DNA of 64,000 bases from Sphingobacteriales bacterium (GCA_004144185.1 SEFP01000001.1:496001-560000), one strand, 5' to 3'; shown: positions 9,305 to 18,880, counted from the stretch's first letter. Notes: generated by a model from the sequence alone, not told the origin. Made by a program: numbers and translations.

Positions 9305-10489
9305 TTAGAATCGGGTCTCACCAGGCAACCGGGTATACACCAGGTTTGCAAACTGGAAATTAGACGTGGTAAGCTGATGTTCATAATCGAATGCATAAAC
9401 CACGCCTGTACGGCCATTAGGCTTCTGCCGCTCGCTCAGTTCGTATTTGATGCAGACTTTTCCACGTGCGGCCTGCTGGTCCAGCACCATCTGCTTCTGT
9501 GCAGTCCGGTAGTAGTTCATTCCATCTACATCCACGCATATAAACAGGTTCGGATTGGGCGTGTTGAACGGCATCGGGCTGGATAAAAACCGATTGTAGT
9601 TCTTAATGTTTGGATAGCTCTGAGCCAGATAGTTGTAACTGTTGATCTGCGCGCTAGGACTATCGGTATTCATAGCCACCGATACAATACTGGTAGCTAG
9701 CGGCGTAGGTCCGTTTGCAGACGTGCTATAGAACCCAATGTTTTGTTTTACATAGGCACCGATGGCAACCATAGCATCCGGATTGTTCGGGCAGCTGGTA
9801 TTATACACTGCACTCAATGGCCAGGAGCTGTTGTAATAGCCATAGCCCGTAAATGTTTGCTCGGTAATCAGTCCCTGCCAGGTATTTAGGCGTGGATCCG
9901 TTGCGCCATACCGGATGTCGGCAATAGCTACCAGCGCTTGCGTGCCTGGGTTGTACTCAAAATCTGTGTATCCAAACGACCGTTCGGTTGGGAATGCTTC
10001 ATAAAATTCCTTGAACTGAATCCGAAACGTATTGTACGTCTGCGCCAAACCATTCAAGGTCATCTCTGTGGGGGCGCTGGTCACGGCATTTATGAAGGTC
10101 GCTGCGGAATCCTTGGGCCGGAACTGGTTGGGACGACCGTAATAATAGTTAGTGGTAGTTTCCAGCAGCTCTACAGCCTCTGCCGGTGAAAAGGTGCCGG
10201 GAAGAATCCCCGGATTGGGAGCCAGATTTTCCCGTAGGTCGTTGGCATACTGCTGGAAGGTTTCGGCGCGCTTAATCAATAAGGCGGTTTCGGCATCCGT
10301 ACGCGTCATAGCCGCGATTGTTGCGGGAGCGGTAGGCGAAACGCTGGTGCTGACAGGTTCGGCAGCTTCTTTTTTACAGCCGGTCAGGGCAGCGGCGGCA
10401 CCAAGAAACAAGCCTGCCAGTACGGAAGGCCGGATTTTCTCCAGTAGGAGATGCCTCACACGAATGGAGAGCGGGAGAGAGTGGTACAT
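9305..10489 (-). CDS. Lipoprotein of unknown function
   Basis: A 394-residue protein with a long basic N-region and a lipobox at LTGCKKE (Cys38), so it is probably an outer-membrane or periplasmic lipoprotein. I recognise no domain. The mature part has alternating polar and aromatic segments (FEAFPTERSFGYTDFEYNP, PNIKNYNRFLSSPMPF) and two Cys residues besides the lipid Cys that might form a disulphide. It is the first gene of a two-gene unit with the T9SS cargo that starts 60 nt downstream. The divergent M16 protease starts 178 nt away on the other strand. Confidence 0.72.
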   Translation of the reverse strand: MYHSLPLSIRVRHLLLEKIRPSVLAGLFLGAAAALTGCKKEAAEPVSTSVSPTAPATIAAMTRTDAETALLIKRAETFQQYANDLRENLAPNPGILPGTFSPAEAVELLETTTNYYYGRPNQFRPKDSAATFINAVTSAPTEMTLNGLAQTYNTFRIQFKEFYEAFPTERSFGYTDFEYNPGTQALVAIADIRYGATDPRLNTWQGLITEQTFTGYGYYNSSWPLSAVYNTSCPNNPDAMVAIGAYVKQNIGFYSTSANGPTPLATSIVSVAMNTDSPSAQINSYNYLAQSYPNIKNYNRFLSSPMPFNTPNPNLFICVDVDGMNYYRTAQKQMVLDQQAARGKVCIKYELSERQKPNGRTGVVYAFDYEHQLTTSNFQFANLVYTRLPGETRF

Positions 10490-10667
10490 AAAGGGGAGAG
10501 AGATTGAGGCTGCAAATTAACAGCTTTTTCAGACATACAAAAAATTTGGGCCGTGTTGTTAACTCATAATTACCAACCCGGCCTTTCTTTTCCGGAAATT
10601 CCTGCTATACGGCTTTTACTTCCCGGATACACACGCTATCTTTCAGCAAATTTTTTCCTTTTCTTTT

Positions 10668-13421
10668 ATGAATGTCCAAAAACTGTTGCTTCCGGCACTG
10701 GCAGCCTTCCTAGCTGTGTCTGATGCCGGGGCGCAAACCAAAACTGGCACCAAACCAGCGGCAGCTACTGCAGTTCCCGGTGGTATCAAAAAAATAACGT
10801 CGGTTGAAGGTATCACCGAGTACGAACTCGCTAATGGTATGCGGGTGCTGTTGTTTCCGGATGCATCCAAGCCTACGATTACAACCAGTGTTACCTATAA
10901 GGTAGGCTCCCGCAACGAAGGCTATGGCGAAACCGGCATGGCCCACCTGCTGGAACACATGGTGTTTAAAGGCACGCCTAAACATCCTAATATCCCGGCC
11001 GAACTGACGGCTCACGGGGCATCGCCCAATGGTACCACGTCTTATGACCGTACCAACTACTTTGAAACGTTTGCGGCTACCGACGAAAACCTCAACTGGT
11101 CGCTCGATATGGAAGCAGACCGGATGATCAACTCGTACATTGCGCAGAAAGATCTGCAAAGCGAGTTCACTGTCGTGCGCAACGAGTTTGAAAGCGGCGA
11201 GAACAGTCCATCCAATATCCTGATGGAACGTATCCTCGCATCTGCGTACATCTGGCACAACTACGGGAACACCGTGATCGGTTCTAAAGAAGACATTGAG
11301 CGGGTGCCGATTGAAAACCTTCAGGCGTTTTACAAGAAATACTATCAGCCCGACAACGCGGTGGTACTGGTAGCCGGTAAAATTGATGAAGCCCAAACGC
11401 TGGCGCTGGTCAACAAATATTTTGGTAAGATTCCACGTCCGGCACGCAAGCTGCAAATGGACTATACCGTAGAACCAGTACAGGACGGCGAGCGCTTTGT
11501 GGAACTGCGCCGGTCCGGCGACGTACAGGCGGTGGCACAGGCCTATCACATTGCACCCGGTGCGCATCCGGATTACGCCGCGATGGATGTCCTCAACGAA
11601 GCCCTGACCAGCGAGCCGAACGGACGGCTGTATCAGAGCCTCGTGAAAAGCGGAAAAGCAGCTTCCGTCTGGAGCTGGGCAGCCGGTCTGCGCGATCCGG
11701 GCTTCCTGTATATCAACGCCGATGTCCCGAAGGAAAAATCGATCGACAGCGTACGCATGATTATGAATCAGACGCTAGCTGATATCCGTACCAAGCCGGT
11801 GACCGAAGAAGAAGTAAACCGCGGCAAAACCAAGCTGCTGAAAGATTTTGAAACCCTGTACCGCAACACCGCACGCGTGGGTATCGGCCTTTCAGAATTT
11901 ATCGGTCAGGGCGACTGGCGTCTGGGTTACCTCTACCGCGACCAACTGAAAAAAGTAACCGCAGCTGATGTAAACCGCGTTGCCAACCTGTATCTCAAAG
12001 GCTCAAACCGCACATCCGGTATTTTCGTTCCGGCAACCAATGCCGAGCGTACGCAAACGCCTGTGCGCCCGGATATCGCCAAAATGCTGGATGGCTATAA
12101 AGGAGAGGCCGCAATGGCTGCCGGTGAAGCCTTCGATCCGACACCGGATAATATCGACAAGCGTACGGAAGTAGGTTCTATGACCAGCGGCGCCAAATAT
12201 GCCCTGCTCCGGAAAGACACCCGTGGAAATACCGTCGATATGCGCCTGACCTTGCGTCTGGGTGATGAAGGTTCGTTGCAAGGCAAAAGCACGCTGGCGG
12301 AAGTAACCGCCGCTGCGCTACGCCGTGGTACCAAAAACAAGTCGATGGCTCAGATCAATGATGCCCTGGACAAACTGCAATCCAACCTGAGCATTTCCGG
12401 AAGCGGACAGACCGTAGCGATCCGTCTGCAAAGCACTAAGCAAAACTTCGGACCGGCCCTCGACATTCTGGATGAGATTCTGCACCAGCCTGCGCTGAGC
12501 AACGCCGAGCTGACCACTATGCGCGATGAAGCGATTACCGCACTGGAGCAGGAGCGTAGCGAACCGGAAAGTATTGCCGGTCGCGAGCTGACACGTACCC
12601 TGAACAACTATCCGAAAGGACATGTTCGGTATCCGATGAACGTAGATGAGGAGGTAACGGCGATGAAAGCCGTTTCATTTGATGAAGTCCGGAAGTTTCA
12701 CCAGGATTTTTACAACGGCTCGGCTGCAACGGTAGCGGTCGTAGGCGATTTTGATGTGGACGATACAAAGAAAAAGCTAACCAAGATGCTGGGCGACTGG
12801 TCTGCCATTAAAGGCTATTCGTATGTTCCGGATGCCTATTATGCCGCTCCTGCAAAAGTGATCGACATCAAAACACCGGATAAGAAGAACGCCATGATGA
12901 TGGCCGGTACCAACCTTAAAATGCGTGAGGACAATCCGGACTATCCGGCGCTGACGATGGCCAACTTCGTATTCGGAGGTGGCTTCCTGAACTCGCGCCT
13001 GGCGACCCGTATCCGGCAGAAAGAAGGCTTGTCATATGGCGTGGGTTCGTACCTCCAGGCGTCCTCACTGGATGAAACCAGTGCATTTGGCGCCTATGCG
13101 ATTTACAATCCGGATGTGCGTCAGAAGGTCATGGATGCCTATAAAGACGAGCTGCAGAAGCTGGTCCGCGATGGCATCACTGAAGACGAGCTGAAGGCCG
13201 CCAAAAGCGGTCTGTTGCAATACCGCCAGACCGGCCGGGCGCAGGATGCCCAGTTGGCTGCCAAGCTTTCCTCTAACCTGTATCTGAACCGGACCATGGC
13301 CTGGGACAAGCAGATGGATGATAAGCTTCAGGCCCTGACGGTGGCCGATGTCAACACGGCGATCCGGAAGTACTTCAATCCGGCAACCATGTCGTTTGTG
13401 ATGGCCGGCGATTTCAAATAA
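10668..13421 (+). CDS. M16 family zinc metalloprotease, two-domain (PqqL/pitrilysin-like)
   Basis: A 917-residue exported zinc protease. A signal peptide (about residues 1-22, ending GAQ) leads into an active M16 domain: the inverted zinc motif HLLEH (His93, Glu96, His97) and the downstream NEFESGE glutamate (about residue 172). The second half (about 480-917) repeats the fold without HxxEH and carries the partner pattern RLATRIRQKEGLSYGVGS, which forms the substrate cage. This single-chain active-plus-inactive layout matches bacterial periplasmic M16B/PqqL-type proteins. It stands alone, with its own terminator at 13448-13475. Confidence 0.93.
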   Translation: MNVQKLLLPALAAFLAVSDAGAQTKTGTKPAAATAVPGGIKKITSVEGITEYELANGMRVLLFPDASKPTITTSVTYKVGSRNEGYGETGMAHLLEHMVFKGTPKHPNIPAELTAHGASPNGTTSYDRTNYFETFAATDENLNWSLDMEADRMINSYIAQKDLQSEFTVVRNEFESGENSPSNILMERILASAYIWHNYGNTVIGSKEDIERVPIENLQAFYKKYYQPDNAVVLVAGKIDEAQTLALVNKYFGKIPRPARKLQMDYTVEPVQDGERFVELRRSGDVQAVAQAYHIAPGAHPDYAAMDVLNEALTSEPNGRLYQSLVKSGKAASVWSWAAGLRDPGFLYINADVPKEKSIDSVRMIMNQTLADIRTKPVTEEEVNRGKTKLLKDFETLYRNTARVGIGLSEFIGQGDWRLGYLYRDQLKKVTAADVNRVANLYLKGSNRTSGIFVPATNAERTQTPVRPDIAKMLDGYKGEAAMAAGEAFDPTPDNIDKRTEVGSMTSGAKYALLRKDTRGNTVDMRLTLRLGDEGSLQGKSTLAEVTAAALRRGTKNKSMAQINDALDKLQSNLSISGSGQTVAIRLQSTKQNFGPALDILDEILHQPALSNAELTTMRDEAITALEQERSEPESIAGRELTRTLNNYPKGHVRYPMNVDEEVTAMKAVSFDEVRKFHQDFYNGSAATVAVVGDFDVDDTKKKLTKMLGDWSAIKGYSYVPDAYYAAPAKVIDIKTPDKKNAMMMAGTNLKMREDNPDYPALTMANFVFGGGFLNSRLATRIRQKEGLSYGVGSYLQASSLDETSAFGAYAIYNPDVRQKVMDAYKDELQKLVRDGITEDELKAAKSGLLQYRQTGRAQDAQLAAKLSSNLYLNRTMAWDKQMDDKLQALTVADVNTAIRKYFNPATMSFVMAGDFK

Positions 13422-13447
13422 GACCGTCTGTTTTGCTTTACAGCAGG

Positions 13448-13475
13448 AACGCCACCCGGTTTGGGTGGCGTTTTT
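13448..13475 (+). terminator. Rho-independent terminator after the M16 protease gene
   Basis: A 10-bp perfect stem (13448-13457 with 13463-13472, core CGCCACCC/GGGTGGCG) with a 5-nt loop and a T-run follows the stop by 26 nt. Confidence 0.88.
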
Positions 13476-13540
13476 CGTTGCCGGATGCTGAACAACGGCT
13501 GCCGGGAACGGGTGATTTTGCATACACCTGCACTTCATTC

Positions 13541-13885
13541 GTTTTGAGGAGCGTTTTTATGCATTCCGGGCGCGTTTGAGGCCTTTCCGGATGCGGTTGG
13601 GTTATTTCCGGATGCGTTTTACAGCGGTTTTGTTGCGGTTGAGCGGTTTTCGAATGCGTTTTTGCGATCGGCACGAGCGTTTTTACGAAGGGAAGGAACG
13701 TTTTTAAAGTAGGCAGATGCGTTTTTATAGAGGGAAAGGGCATTCTTAAGTGGGCGGATGCGTTTTTACTATTGGCGCAGGTGTTTTCAAGCCGCTCAAG
13801 TGTGTTTTTCCTCTGGGGCCGACCGGTTTTAGGTGCGGACAGACCGGTTTTAGCTTGAGCCATGAACGTGTTTCTCCTGTCCTCT
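13541..13885. repeat. Degenerate 21-bp tandem repeat with phased A/T-tracts
   Basis: GTTTTT-type tracts recur at about 13553, 13574, 13595, 13616, 13637, 13658, 13679, 13700, 13721, 13741, 13762, 13783, 13804, 13825 and 13846, a period of 21 bp. The unit is roughly GCGTTTTTA followed by a G-rich spacer. On the minus strand one frame (13438-13863) stays open for 141 codons and reads a heptad pattern, e.g. IKTHLPT, LKTFLPF, VKTLVPI. Because 21 is divisible by 3 the heptads follow automatically from the DNA repeat, so I do not call a gene. A-tracts every 21 bp are in helical phase and should give intrinsically curved DNA. Confidence 0.75.
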
Positions 13886-13975
13886 CTGGTAGGGTACCTG
13901 CAACACCCGTTTTCGAACGCCCACTACTGATTTTGTACCGGATCCCTGATGACAAGCCTATTGCAAAAGAGTAGT

Positions 13976-14100
13976 TGGCATTGCAGTGCCTTACAAGCAT
14001 CCTAAGCATTCGAGTAACCGGGTCCTTGTAAGGAACGAAGCAATCTCTATCTCCACGAACCACACATCCCTGCTTCTCACAGATTCTTTCAGCATCTGAT
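13976..14100. repeat. Degenerate palindromic repeat element, copy 1
   Basis: The stretch starting at 14022 (GTCCTTGTAAGGAACGAAG followed by CAATCTCTATCTCCACGA) is clearly the same family as copy 3 at 16303. An 8-bp inverted repeat (CTTACAAG at 13990-13997, CTTGTAAG at 14025-14032) sits at its left. The right arm is decayed. The element lies just upstream of the yidC promoter. Confidence 0.6.
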
Positions 14101-14152
14101 GCCTATCAGAACAGGTTCTGAAATCTCAAATCACAACTCCCGCGTTCCCCGT

Positions 14153-14160
14153 TACCTTTG
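14153..14160 (+). promoter_or_regulatory. -7 promoter element of yidC
   Basis: TACCTTTG is an exact match to the Bacteroidota -7 consensus TAnnTTTG, 30 nt before the yidC ATG. No convincing -33 TTG is present at normal spacing. Confidence 0.55.
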
Positions 14161-14190
14161 CGGCCGTTTTACCGACGTTATTTTAGATTC

Positions 14191-16005
14191 ATGGATCGTA
14201 ACCAGATTATTGGTTTCTCGCTCTTGCTGGTGTTGCTGGCCGCTTATGTAGGCTGGAACAGCAAAACGCAGAAAGAGTATCAGACCCAAAAACAGAAACA
14301 GGCAACGGCCGACTCAATCGCCTATGCCAAAGCGCATCCCAGGGCAGCGGTCCCGCTTCCTGTCGATAGTACTGTAGCTACCGTAGATACTGCGGTTCAG
14401 AATGCGCTGCCACCCGCCCTGCGGCAGGGTGCCGGCCAAGAAGTAGTACTCGAAAATGCTGATGTAGCCCTTACGTTCTCCACGCGGGGTGCCAAACTCA
14501 TCAACGCCCGGCTCAAGAATTATAAAACCTTTGGCGGACAGCCCCTGGATTTATTTTCCGGAACCAACAACGGACTGGCCTTTACCCTGCCCTATGATAA
14601 TGGGCGCAGCACCGCCGATCTGTTGTTTGCACCCGCTGCTGTAGCCGCACTTGCCGACGGCACCAAAGCCATTGACTTTGTAGCCGATCTCGGTGGAGGC
14701 AAACGCGTAGATCTGATTTACTCCCTTCCGCAAGAGCAGGGCATGGCGCAGCTTACCATCCGGGCTACCGGCCTGAACGCCAGCGCACTGCCTTTTACCT
14801 GGAATGTAAGCGGTCGTAAAACCGAACGCGACGTTACCGTAGAGCGCCAGAACGCCCAGGTCTATCATCAGTACAAGGATGGTGACGGCGATTATTTTAC
14901 CATCCGCGAAGCCAAGGAAGAAACCTACAAGGAAAACCTGCAGTGGATGGGCTTCCGGAAGCATTATTTCAGCACGGCCCTGCTCAGCGACGATGGTTTT
15001 AACCGTGGGGTATTGAAAGCCGATGTGCCCAAAGACTCGGCCACAGTAGCAGTTGTGAATGCGAAGGGAGAACTGCCGCTTCGTAACGGTGAAGGCCGTC
15101 TGCGCTGGTATATCGGCCCCAACAAGTACAAAGTGCTGAAGAGCTACAAGATCGGTCTGGATGATATGGTGCCGCTTGGTTCGGGATTGGTGTTTTTTGT
15201 CCGGTACATCAACAAAGGCATTATCATACCTGTGTTCAACTTCCTGCACGACAATCTGGGGATCATGAACATGGGCGTGATCATCATGTTGCTCACGCTG
15301 TTTATCCGACTGATTTTATCCTTCTTTACCTACAAAAGCTACCTGTCTTCAGCCAAGATGCGGGTGCTGAAACCGGAGATCGATCAGCTGCGCGAAGAGC
15401 ATAAAGACAACCAGCAGGCGCTGAGCATGGAGCAGATGAAGCTGTACCGTACGGCCGGGGTAAATCCGCTGGGAGGCTGTCTGCCGATGCTGTTTCAGCT
15501 TCCGATTCTGATTGCGATGTATTCCTTCTTCCCTTCGGCCATTGAGCTGCGGCAGAAGTCGTTCTTGTGGGCACCGGATCTGAGCACGTACGATTCCGTG
15601 CTCGACCTGCCCTTTACCATTCCATTTTATGGCGATCACGTGTCGTTGTTTACCATCCTGATGACGGTCTCGTCGCTGATGCTGGCGCTGTACAACCGCA
15701 ACATGACACCGCAGGATCCGAACAACCCGCTGCTGAAGTGGATGCCGTTTATTTTCCCGTTCCTGCTGTTGGGCGTATTCAATAAAATGGCGGCCGCCCT
15801 TACCTTCTATTATTTCTTCGCCAACGTAGTTGCCCTGGTGCAGCAGTTCCTGATTCAAAAGGTGTTCATCAACGAAACCAAGATTCACGCGCAGATCAAA
15901 GAGAACCGCAACAAGCCGGCTCAACAAAGCAAGTGGGCACAGCGACTCGAAGAAATGCAGAAAGCACAGGCTGAACGCGCCAAGCAACCGCCACGCCGTA
16001 AGTAA
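14191..16005 (+). CDS. yidC: Membrane protein insertase YidC
   Basis: A 604-residue inner-membrane insertase that folds and inserts membrane proteins alone or with SecYEG. The ATG at 14191 (MDRNQIIGFSLLL) starts directly with TM1 as in Bacteroidota YidC; the in-frame extension to 14158 is not used. The large periplasmic beta domain spans about residues 75-335. The conserved Oxa1/YidC core follows (about 345-565), with NMGVIIMLLTLFIRLIL, the cytoplasmic KMRVLKPEIDQLREEH coiled region and NPLGGCLPMLFQLPILIAMY. A basic C-terminal tail (AQRLEEMQKAQAERAKQPPRRK region) could contact ribosomes. It is monocistronic by context, with its own promoter and terminator. Confidence 0.97.
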   Translation: MDRNQIIGFSLLLVLLAAYVGWNSKTQKEYQTQKQKQATADSIAYAKAHPRAAVPLPVDSTVATVDTAVQNALPPALRQGAGQEVVLENADVALTFSTRGAKLINARLKNYKTFGGQPLDLFSGTNNGLAFTLPYDNGRSTADLLFAPAAVAALADGTKAIDFVADLGGGKRVDLIYSLPQEQGMAQLTIRATGLNASALPFTWNVSGRKTERDVTVERQNAQVYHQYKDGDGDYFTIREAKEETYKENLQWMGFRKHYFSTALLSDDGFNRGVLKADVPKDSATVAVVNAKGELPLRNGEGRLRWYIGPNKYKVLKSYKIGLDDMVPLGSGLVFFVRYINKGIIIPVFNFLHDNLGIMNMGVIIMLLTLFIRLILSFFTYKSYLSSAKMRVLKPEIDQLREEHKDNQQALSMEQMKLYRTAGVNPLGGCLPMLFQLPILIAMYSFFPSAIELRQKSFLWAPDLSTYDSVLDLPFTIPFYGDHVSLFTILMTVSSLMLALYNRNMTPQDPNNPLLKWMPFIFPFLLLGVFNKMAAALTFYYFFANVVALVQQFLIQKVFINETKIHAQIKENRNKPAQQSKWAQRLEEMQKAQAERAKQPPRRK

Positions 16006-16030
16006 GAACCACTACTTATTCTACCAGATT

Positions 16031-16066
16031 AAACGGGATGCGGGTTGAACCTCGCATCCCGTTTCT
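16031..16066 (+). terminator. Rho-independent terminator after yidC
   Basis: A 12-bp stem (16031-16042 with 16053-16064, AAACGGGATGCG/CGCATCCCGTTT) with a 10-nt loop follows the yidC stop by 25 nt. The T-tract is short. Confidence 0.8.
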
Positions 16067-16144
16067 GTTTCCGGAAATCAATTCTTCCGGAAGATTTCTT
16101 GTATAGGAGGGCGCATTGCGTCATCTCCTGGGTATTAAGCTGAA

Positions 16145-16245
16145 GGTCCACTGAGAGGCATAAAACGATCTCATAGTAACAGCAGAACGAATCGCCCATG
16201 TATCACCTATCACAGATTGATTCGTCGTTCCTCCTCGCAAGGACC
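16145..16245 (-). repeat. Degenerate palindromic repeat element, copy 2 (inverted)
   Basis: Read on the minus strand this begins GGTCCTTGCGAGGAGGAACG and continues with ACGAATCAATCTG, matching the start of copy 3. Its far end (GGTCCACTGAGAGG at 16145) is a decayed inverted arm. It lies head-to-head with copy 3 in the yidC-priA gap. Confidence 0.6.
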
Positions 16246-16302
16246 TGTACAACATCCGAGTGGTGATACCCTACAACACAAAAACGGAGTCACAGCAACT
16301 GT

Positions 16303-16395
16303 GTCATTGCGAGGAACGAAGCATTCTCTATCCCCACGAGCCGGATTATAGCCCCACATCTTATAGATTGCTGCGTTGTTTCTCCTTGCAAAGAC
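16303..16395 (+). repeat. Palindromic repeat element, copy 3 (best preserved)
   Basis: A 93-bp element with imperfect terminal inverted repeats: it starts GTCATTGCGAGGAACGAAG and ends TTTCTCCTTGCAAAGAC. The family (GTCATTGCGAGG...AACGAAGCAATCTC) is a REP/MITE-like intergenic repeat that I recognise from many bacterial genomes. It carries no reading frame. Confidence 0.7.
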
Positions 16396-16423
16396 CCAAC
16401 TAGATCCCATCCGGAATCCGGAT

Positions 16424-18880
16424 TTACACTGGGTCTACATCAAACTGGATCTGCAACGCGCTATGACCGCGTTGGGCCATTAGCAAGCTTCGCTCGTGTA
16501 GCAACCGGGCCTTGACCGCGTCAATGATTTCTTTAATTCTCGGGCACTTCAGCCAGACTTCCTGTACATACTGGTTACGCACCTTGGCGACCAGTCCGGA
16601 TACAGGCCCCTGTACTTCGATCCCGTCTATCTTTTGCATCGAATCGGCCATTGTCAGTGCGGCAGTCGCAGCTACCGCATGTTCTTTGTGCCGGAACACA
16701 ATCCGGATCATCCGGACAAACGGGGGGTAACTGAACAGTTCGCGGAATTTGATCTCGTGTTCGTAAAATGCGGTGCCGTCATGGCGCTGGACCCAGCCGA
16801 TGGTCGGATGGTCTTTATTATACGCCTGGATAATCACCCGACCGGCGCCATCACTTCGTCCGGCCCGGCCACTCACCTGCTCCATCAGCTGAAAAGCGCG
16901 CTCGTTGACCCGAAAATCCGGAAACGACAGCAGCCCATCGGCCAGCAAGATTCCGACCAGCGCTACCGGCGCAAAGTCCAGTCCCTTAACCACCATCTGC
17001 GTACCCACCAGAATGTCAATCGTCTGGTTTTGCATCTGATCGAGCAAATCTGTAAAGCTGTTTTTGGCGCGGGTGCTGTCTACATCCATCCGGGCCACGC
17101 GGGCCTGCGGAAAGACGCGCTGCACTTCTTCCTCGATCTTTTCCGTACCAAAGCTTTTGCTTCGGATTTTATCCGAACCACACTGCGGACAACTATGAAT
17201 CACCGGTACTTTGAGACCGCAGTAATGGCAGTGCATCTTGTCGGTGCTCTTGTGATATGTAAGACTCACCGAGCAGTTGCGACAATGCGGTACGAAGCCA
17301 CAGGCCACGCAGATCAGGAAGGGCGCATAGCCCCGCCGGTTCTGAAACAGAATCACTTGTTTGCGACGGCCCAGGGCATCCGTAATGGCCGCGATGAGTT
17401 CGGGTGTGAGCAGGTCGATCCCCTGCGGGCGCAACTGGTCGATGCTCTTGGCATCGATGACTTCGATCACGGGCATTTTCACGCCCAAATAACGTTCGGT
17501 CAGGGCTGCATACCCATATTTGCCGATCTGGGCATGGTACAGGGATTCTACAGACGGCGTGGCCGAACCCAGAATGACCTGTGCATCATGCAGGGTTGCC
17601 AGATAAATCGCAGCGTCTCGGGCATGAAAGCGGGGCGAAGGATCGCGCTGCTTGTACGACGGATCGTGCTCTTCGTCGGCAATGATCAGTCCGAGGTTAT
17701 GATACGGCAGCCATAAAGCAGAGCGGGGACCGACTACGATGCGGTAAGTGCCATTGAGTACCTTATCCCAGATCTCGACACGCTCATTGTCGGAAAAGCG
17801 GCTGTGGTACACGCCGAGCTCCTCACCAAAATAGGCATAGAGCCGACTGACCAACTGCGTGGTCAGACCAATTTCCGGAAGCAGCAGGATGGCTTGCTTG
17901 CCCTGCGCCAGGACTTCACGGATTTTGCGGATGTACAGCAGCGTTTTTCCGGAACCGGTCACGCCATGGAGCAGCGCAATCGGCTTTTGAGCCAGACCGG
18001 CTTCGAGATCGGCATACGCCTGTTGTTGAGCAGGGGTAAAGGTGATGTCTTTTAAAGTACCAGTAGTATTTCGGGCCAGCCTATCTACCGGGATTTCTTC
18101 GATATCAAAGATTCCCTTATCAACCAGTGCCTTGAGCGAGGCCGGCGACGCACCACTTTTTTCCAGTAAAGCAGGTTGCCGGACCTGACCCTGCTGGGCA
18201 TACAGCTGCATATACGCCAGCAGGATCTGCAACTGCTTGGGAGCCCGGCTTAGTTGATCGAAAAGCGCCTTCCGGGCATCCTCCGGCTCATAGTCGGCAC
18301 CGAGCGAAACGATTTTTTCAATCCGGGGCTTGTAACTGCTTTTCAGCGATTCATCGACCAGGGCCGCACCTCGTTCGAGCAGTTCGTGCAATACCGCCAC
18401 CAGATGCCGCGCAGACACCAGCGCCCGCAGTTCGGAGATAGCCAGTTCTTTTTTGACCTGTAACGCTTCAAAAGCCAGGTAGCCTTCTTCCGTCCAGGCT
18501 TCCGGATCTTCAACCAGCCCGGTCCAGAGCAGCCGCGTTTCCGATTGAATTTTAAGGTGCGCTGGCAATGCACATTGCATCACTTCGCCGGGACTGGCCA
18601 GGTAGTATTTGGCAACCCAGCTCCAGAACCGGATTTGCCGCTTATTGACAATTGGCGTTTTGTCTACGATGCTGCGGATCAGTTTGACTTCATACCCCTC
18701 TGGCCGGCGGTTGTGCAGCGCCACCACTAAGGCGGTATATACTTTGTTGGCCCGCAACGCTACTTCCACCCGCATCCCGACCGCGATATCGGCCTGCAAC
18801 TCCAGCGGGATCCCATAGGTAAGCGTCTGCGGCAGGGAAAGCGGCAGAATCACTTCGGCAAACTGAGGGAGGGCGTTCAA
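16424..18880 (-). CDS. priA: Primosomal protein N' (PriA helicase)
   Basis: An 818-residue superfamily 2 DNA helicase that restarts replication at stalled forks. The N-terminal DNA-binding domain (about 1-110) is followed by the helicase core: Walker A GVTGSGKT (306-313) and Walker B DEEH (402-405). The zinc-binding insert with paired cysteines (CVACGFVPHCRNC, then CHYCG and CPQCG) lies about residues 525-565. Late motifs QVSGRAGRSDGAGRVIIQ complete the helicase. The start codon appears to be TTG (18878-18880), since no ATG lies in frame near the conserved FAEVILPLSLP start. It follows queA by 30 nt and is probably cotranscribed. Confidence 0.96.
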   Translation of the reverse strand: MNALPQFAEVILPLSLPQTLTYGIPLELQADIAVGMRVEVALRANKVYTALVVALHNRRPEGYEVKLIRSIVDKTPIVNKRQIRFWSWVAKYYLASPGEVMQCALPAHLKIQSETRLLWTGLVEDPEAWTEEGYLAFEALQVKKELAISELRALVSARHLVAVLHELLERGAALVDESLKSSYKPRIEKIVSLGADYEPEDARKALFDQLSRAPKQLQILLAYMQLYAQQGQVRQPALLEKSGASPASLKALVDKGIFDIEEIPVDRLARNTTGTLKDITFTPAQQQAYADLEAGLAQKPIALLHGVTGSGKTLLYIRKIREVLAQGKQAILLLPEIGLTTQLVSRLYAYFGEELGVYHSRFSDNERVEIWDKVLNGTYRIVVGPRSALWLPYHNLGLIIADEEHDPSYKQRDPSPRFHARDAAIYLATLHDAQVILGSATPSVESLYHAQIGKYGYAALTERYLGVKMPVIEVIDAKSIDQLRPQGIDLLTPELIAAITDALGRRKQVILFQNRRGYAPFLICVACGFVPHCRNCSVSLTYHKSTDKMHCHYCGLKVPVIHSCPQCGSDKIRSKSFGTEKIEEEVQRVFPQARVARMDVDSTRAKNSFTDLLDQMQNQTIDILVGTQMVVKGLDFAPVALVGILLADGLLSFPDFRVNERAFQLMEQVSGRAGRSDGAGRVIIQAYNKDHPTIGWVQRHDGTAFYEHEIKFRELFSYPPFVRMIRIVFRHKEHAVAATAALTMADSMQKIDGIEVQGPVSGLVAKVRNQYVQEVWLKCPRIKEIIDAVKARLLHERSLLMAQRGHSALQIQFDVDPV

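Noticed and set aside
13438-13863. 141-codon minus-strand open frame with KTHLP-type heptads
   Set aside because: The heptads follow from the 21-bp DNA repeat; every frame shows periodic peptides, and there is no start context or family match. Recorded as a repeat.
13541-13885. CRISPR array
   Set aside because: Units are 21 bp with no conserved repeat/unique spacer alternation, and no cas genes are present.
16634-17716. 360-codon plus-strand frame over priA
   Set aside because: Antisense shadow; priA has full helicase and zinc motifs on the other strand.
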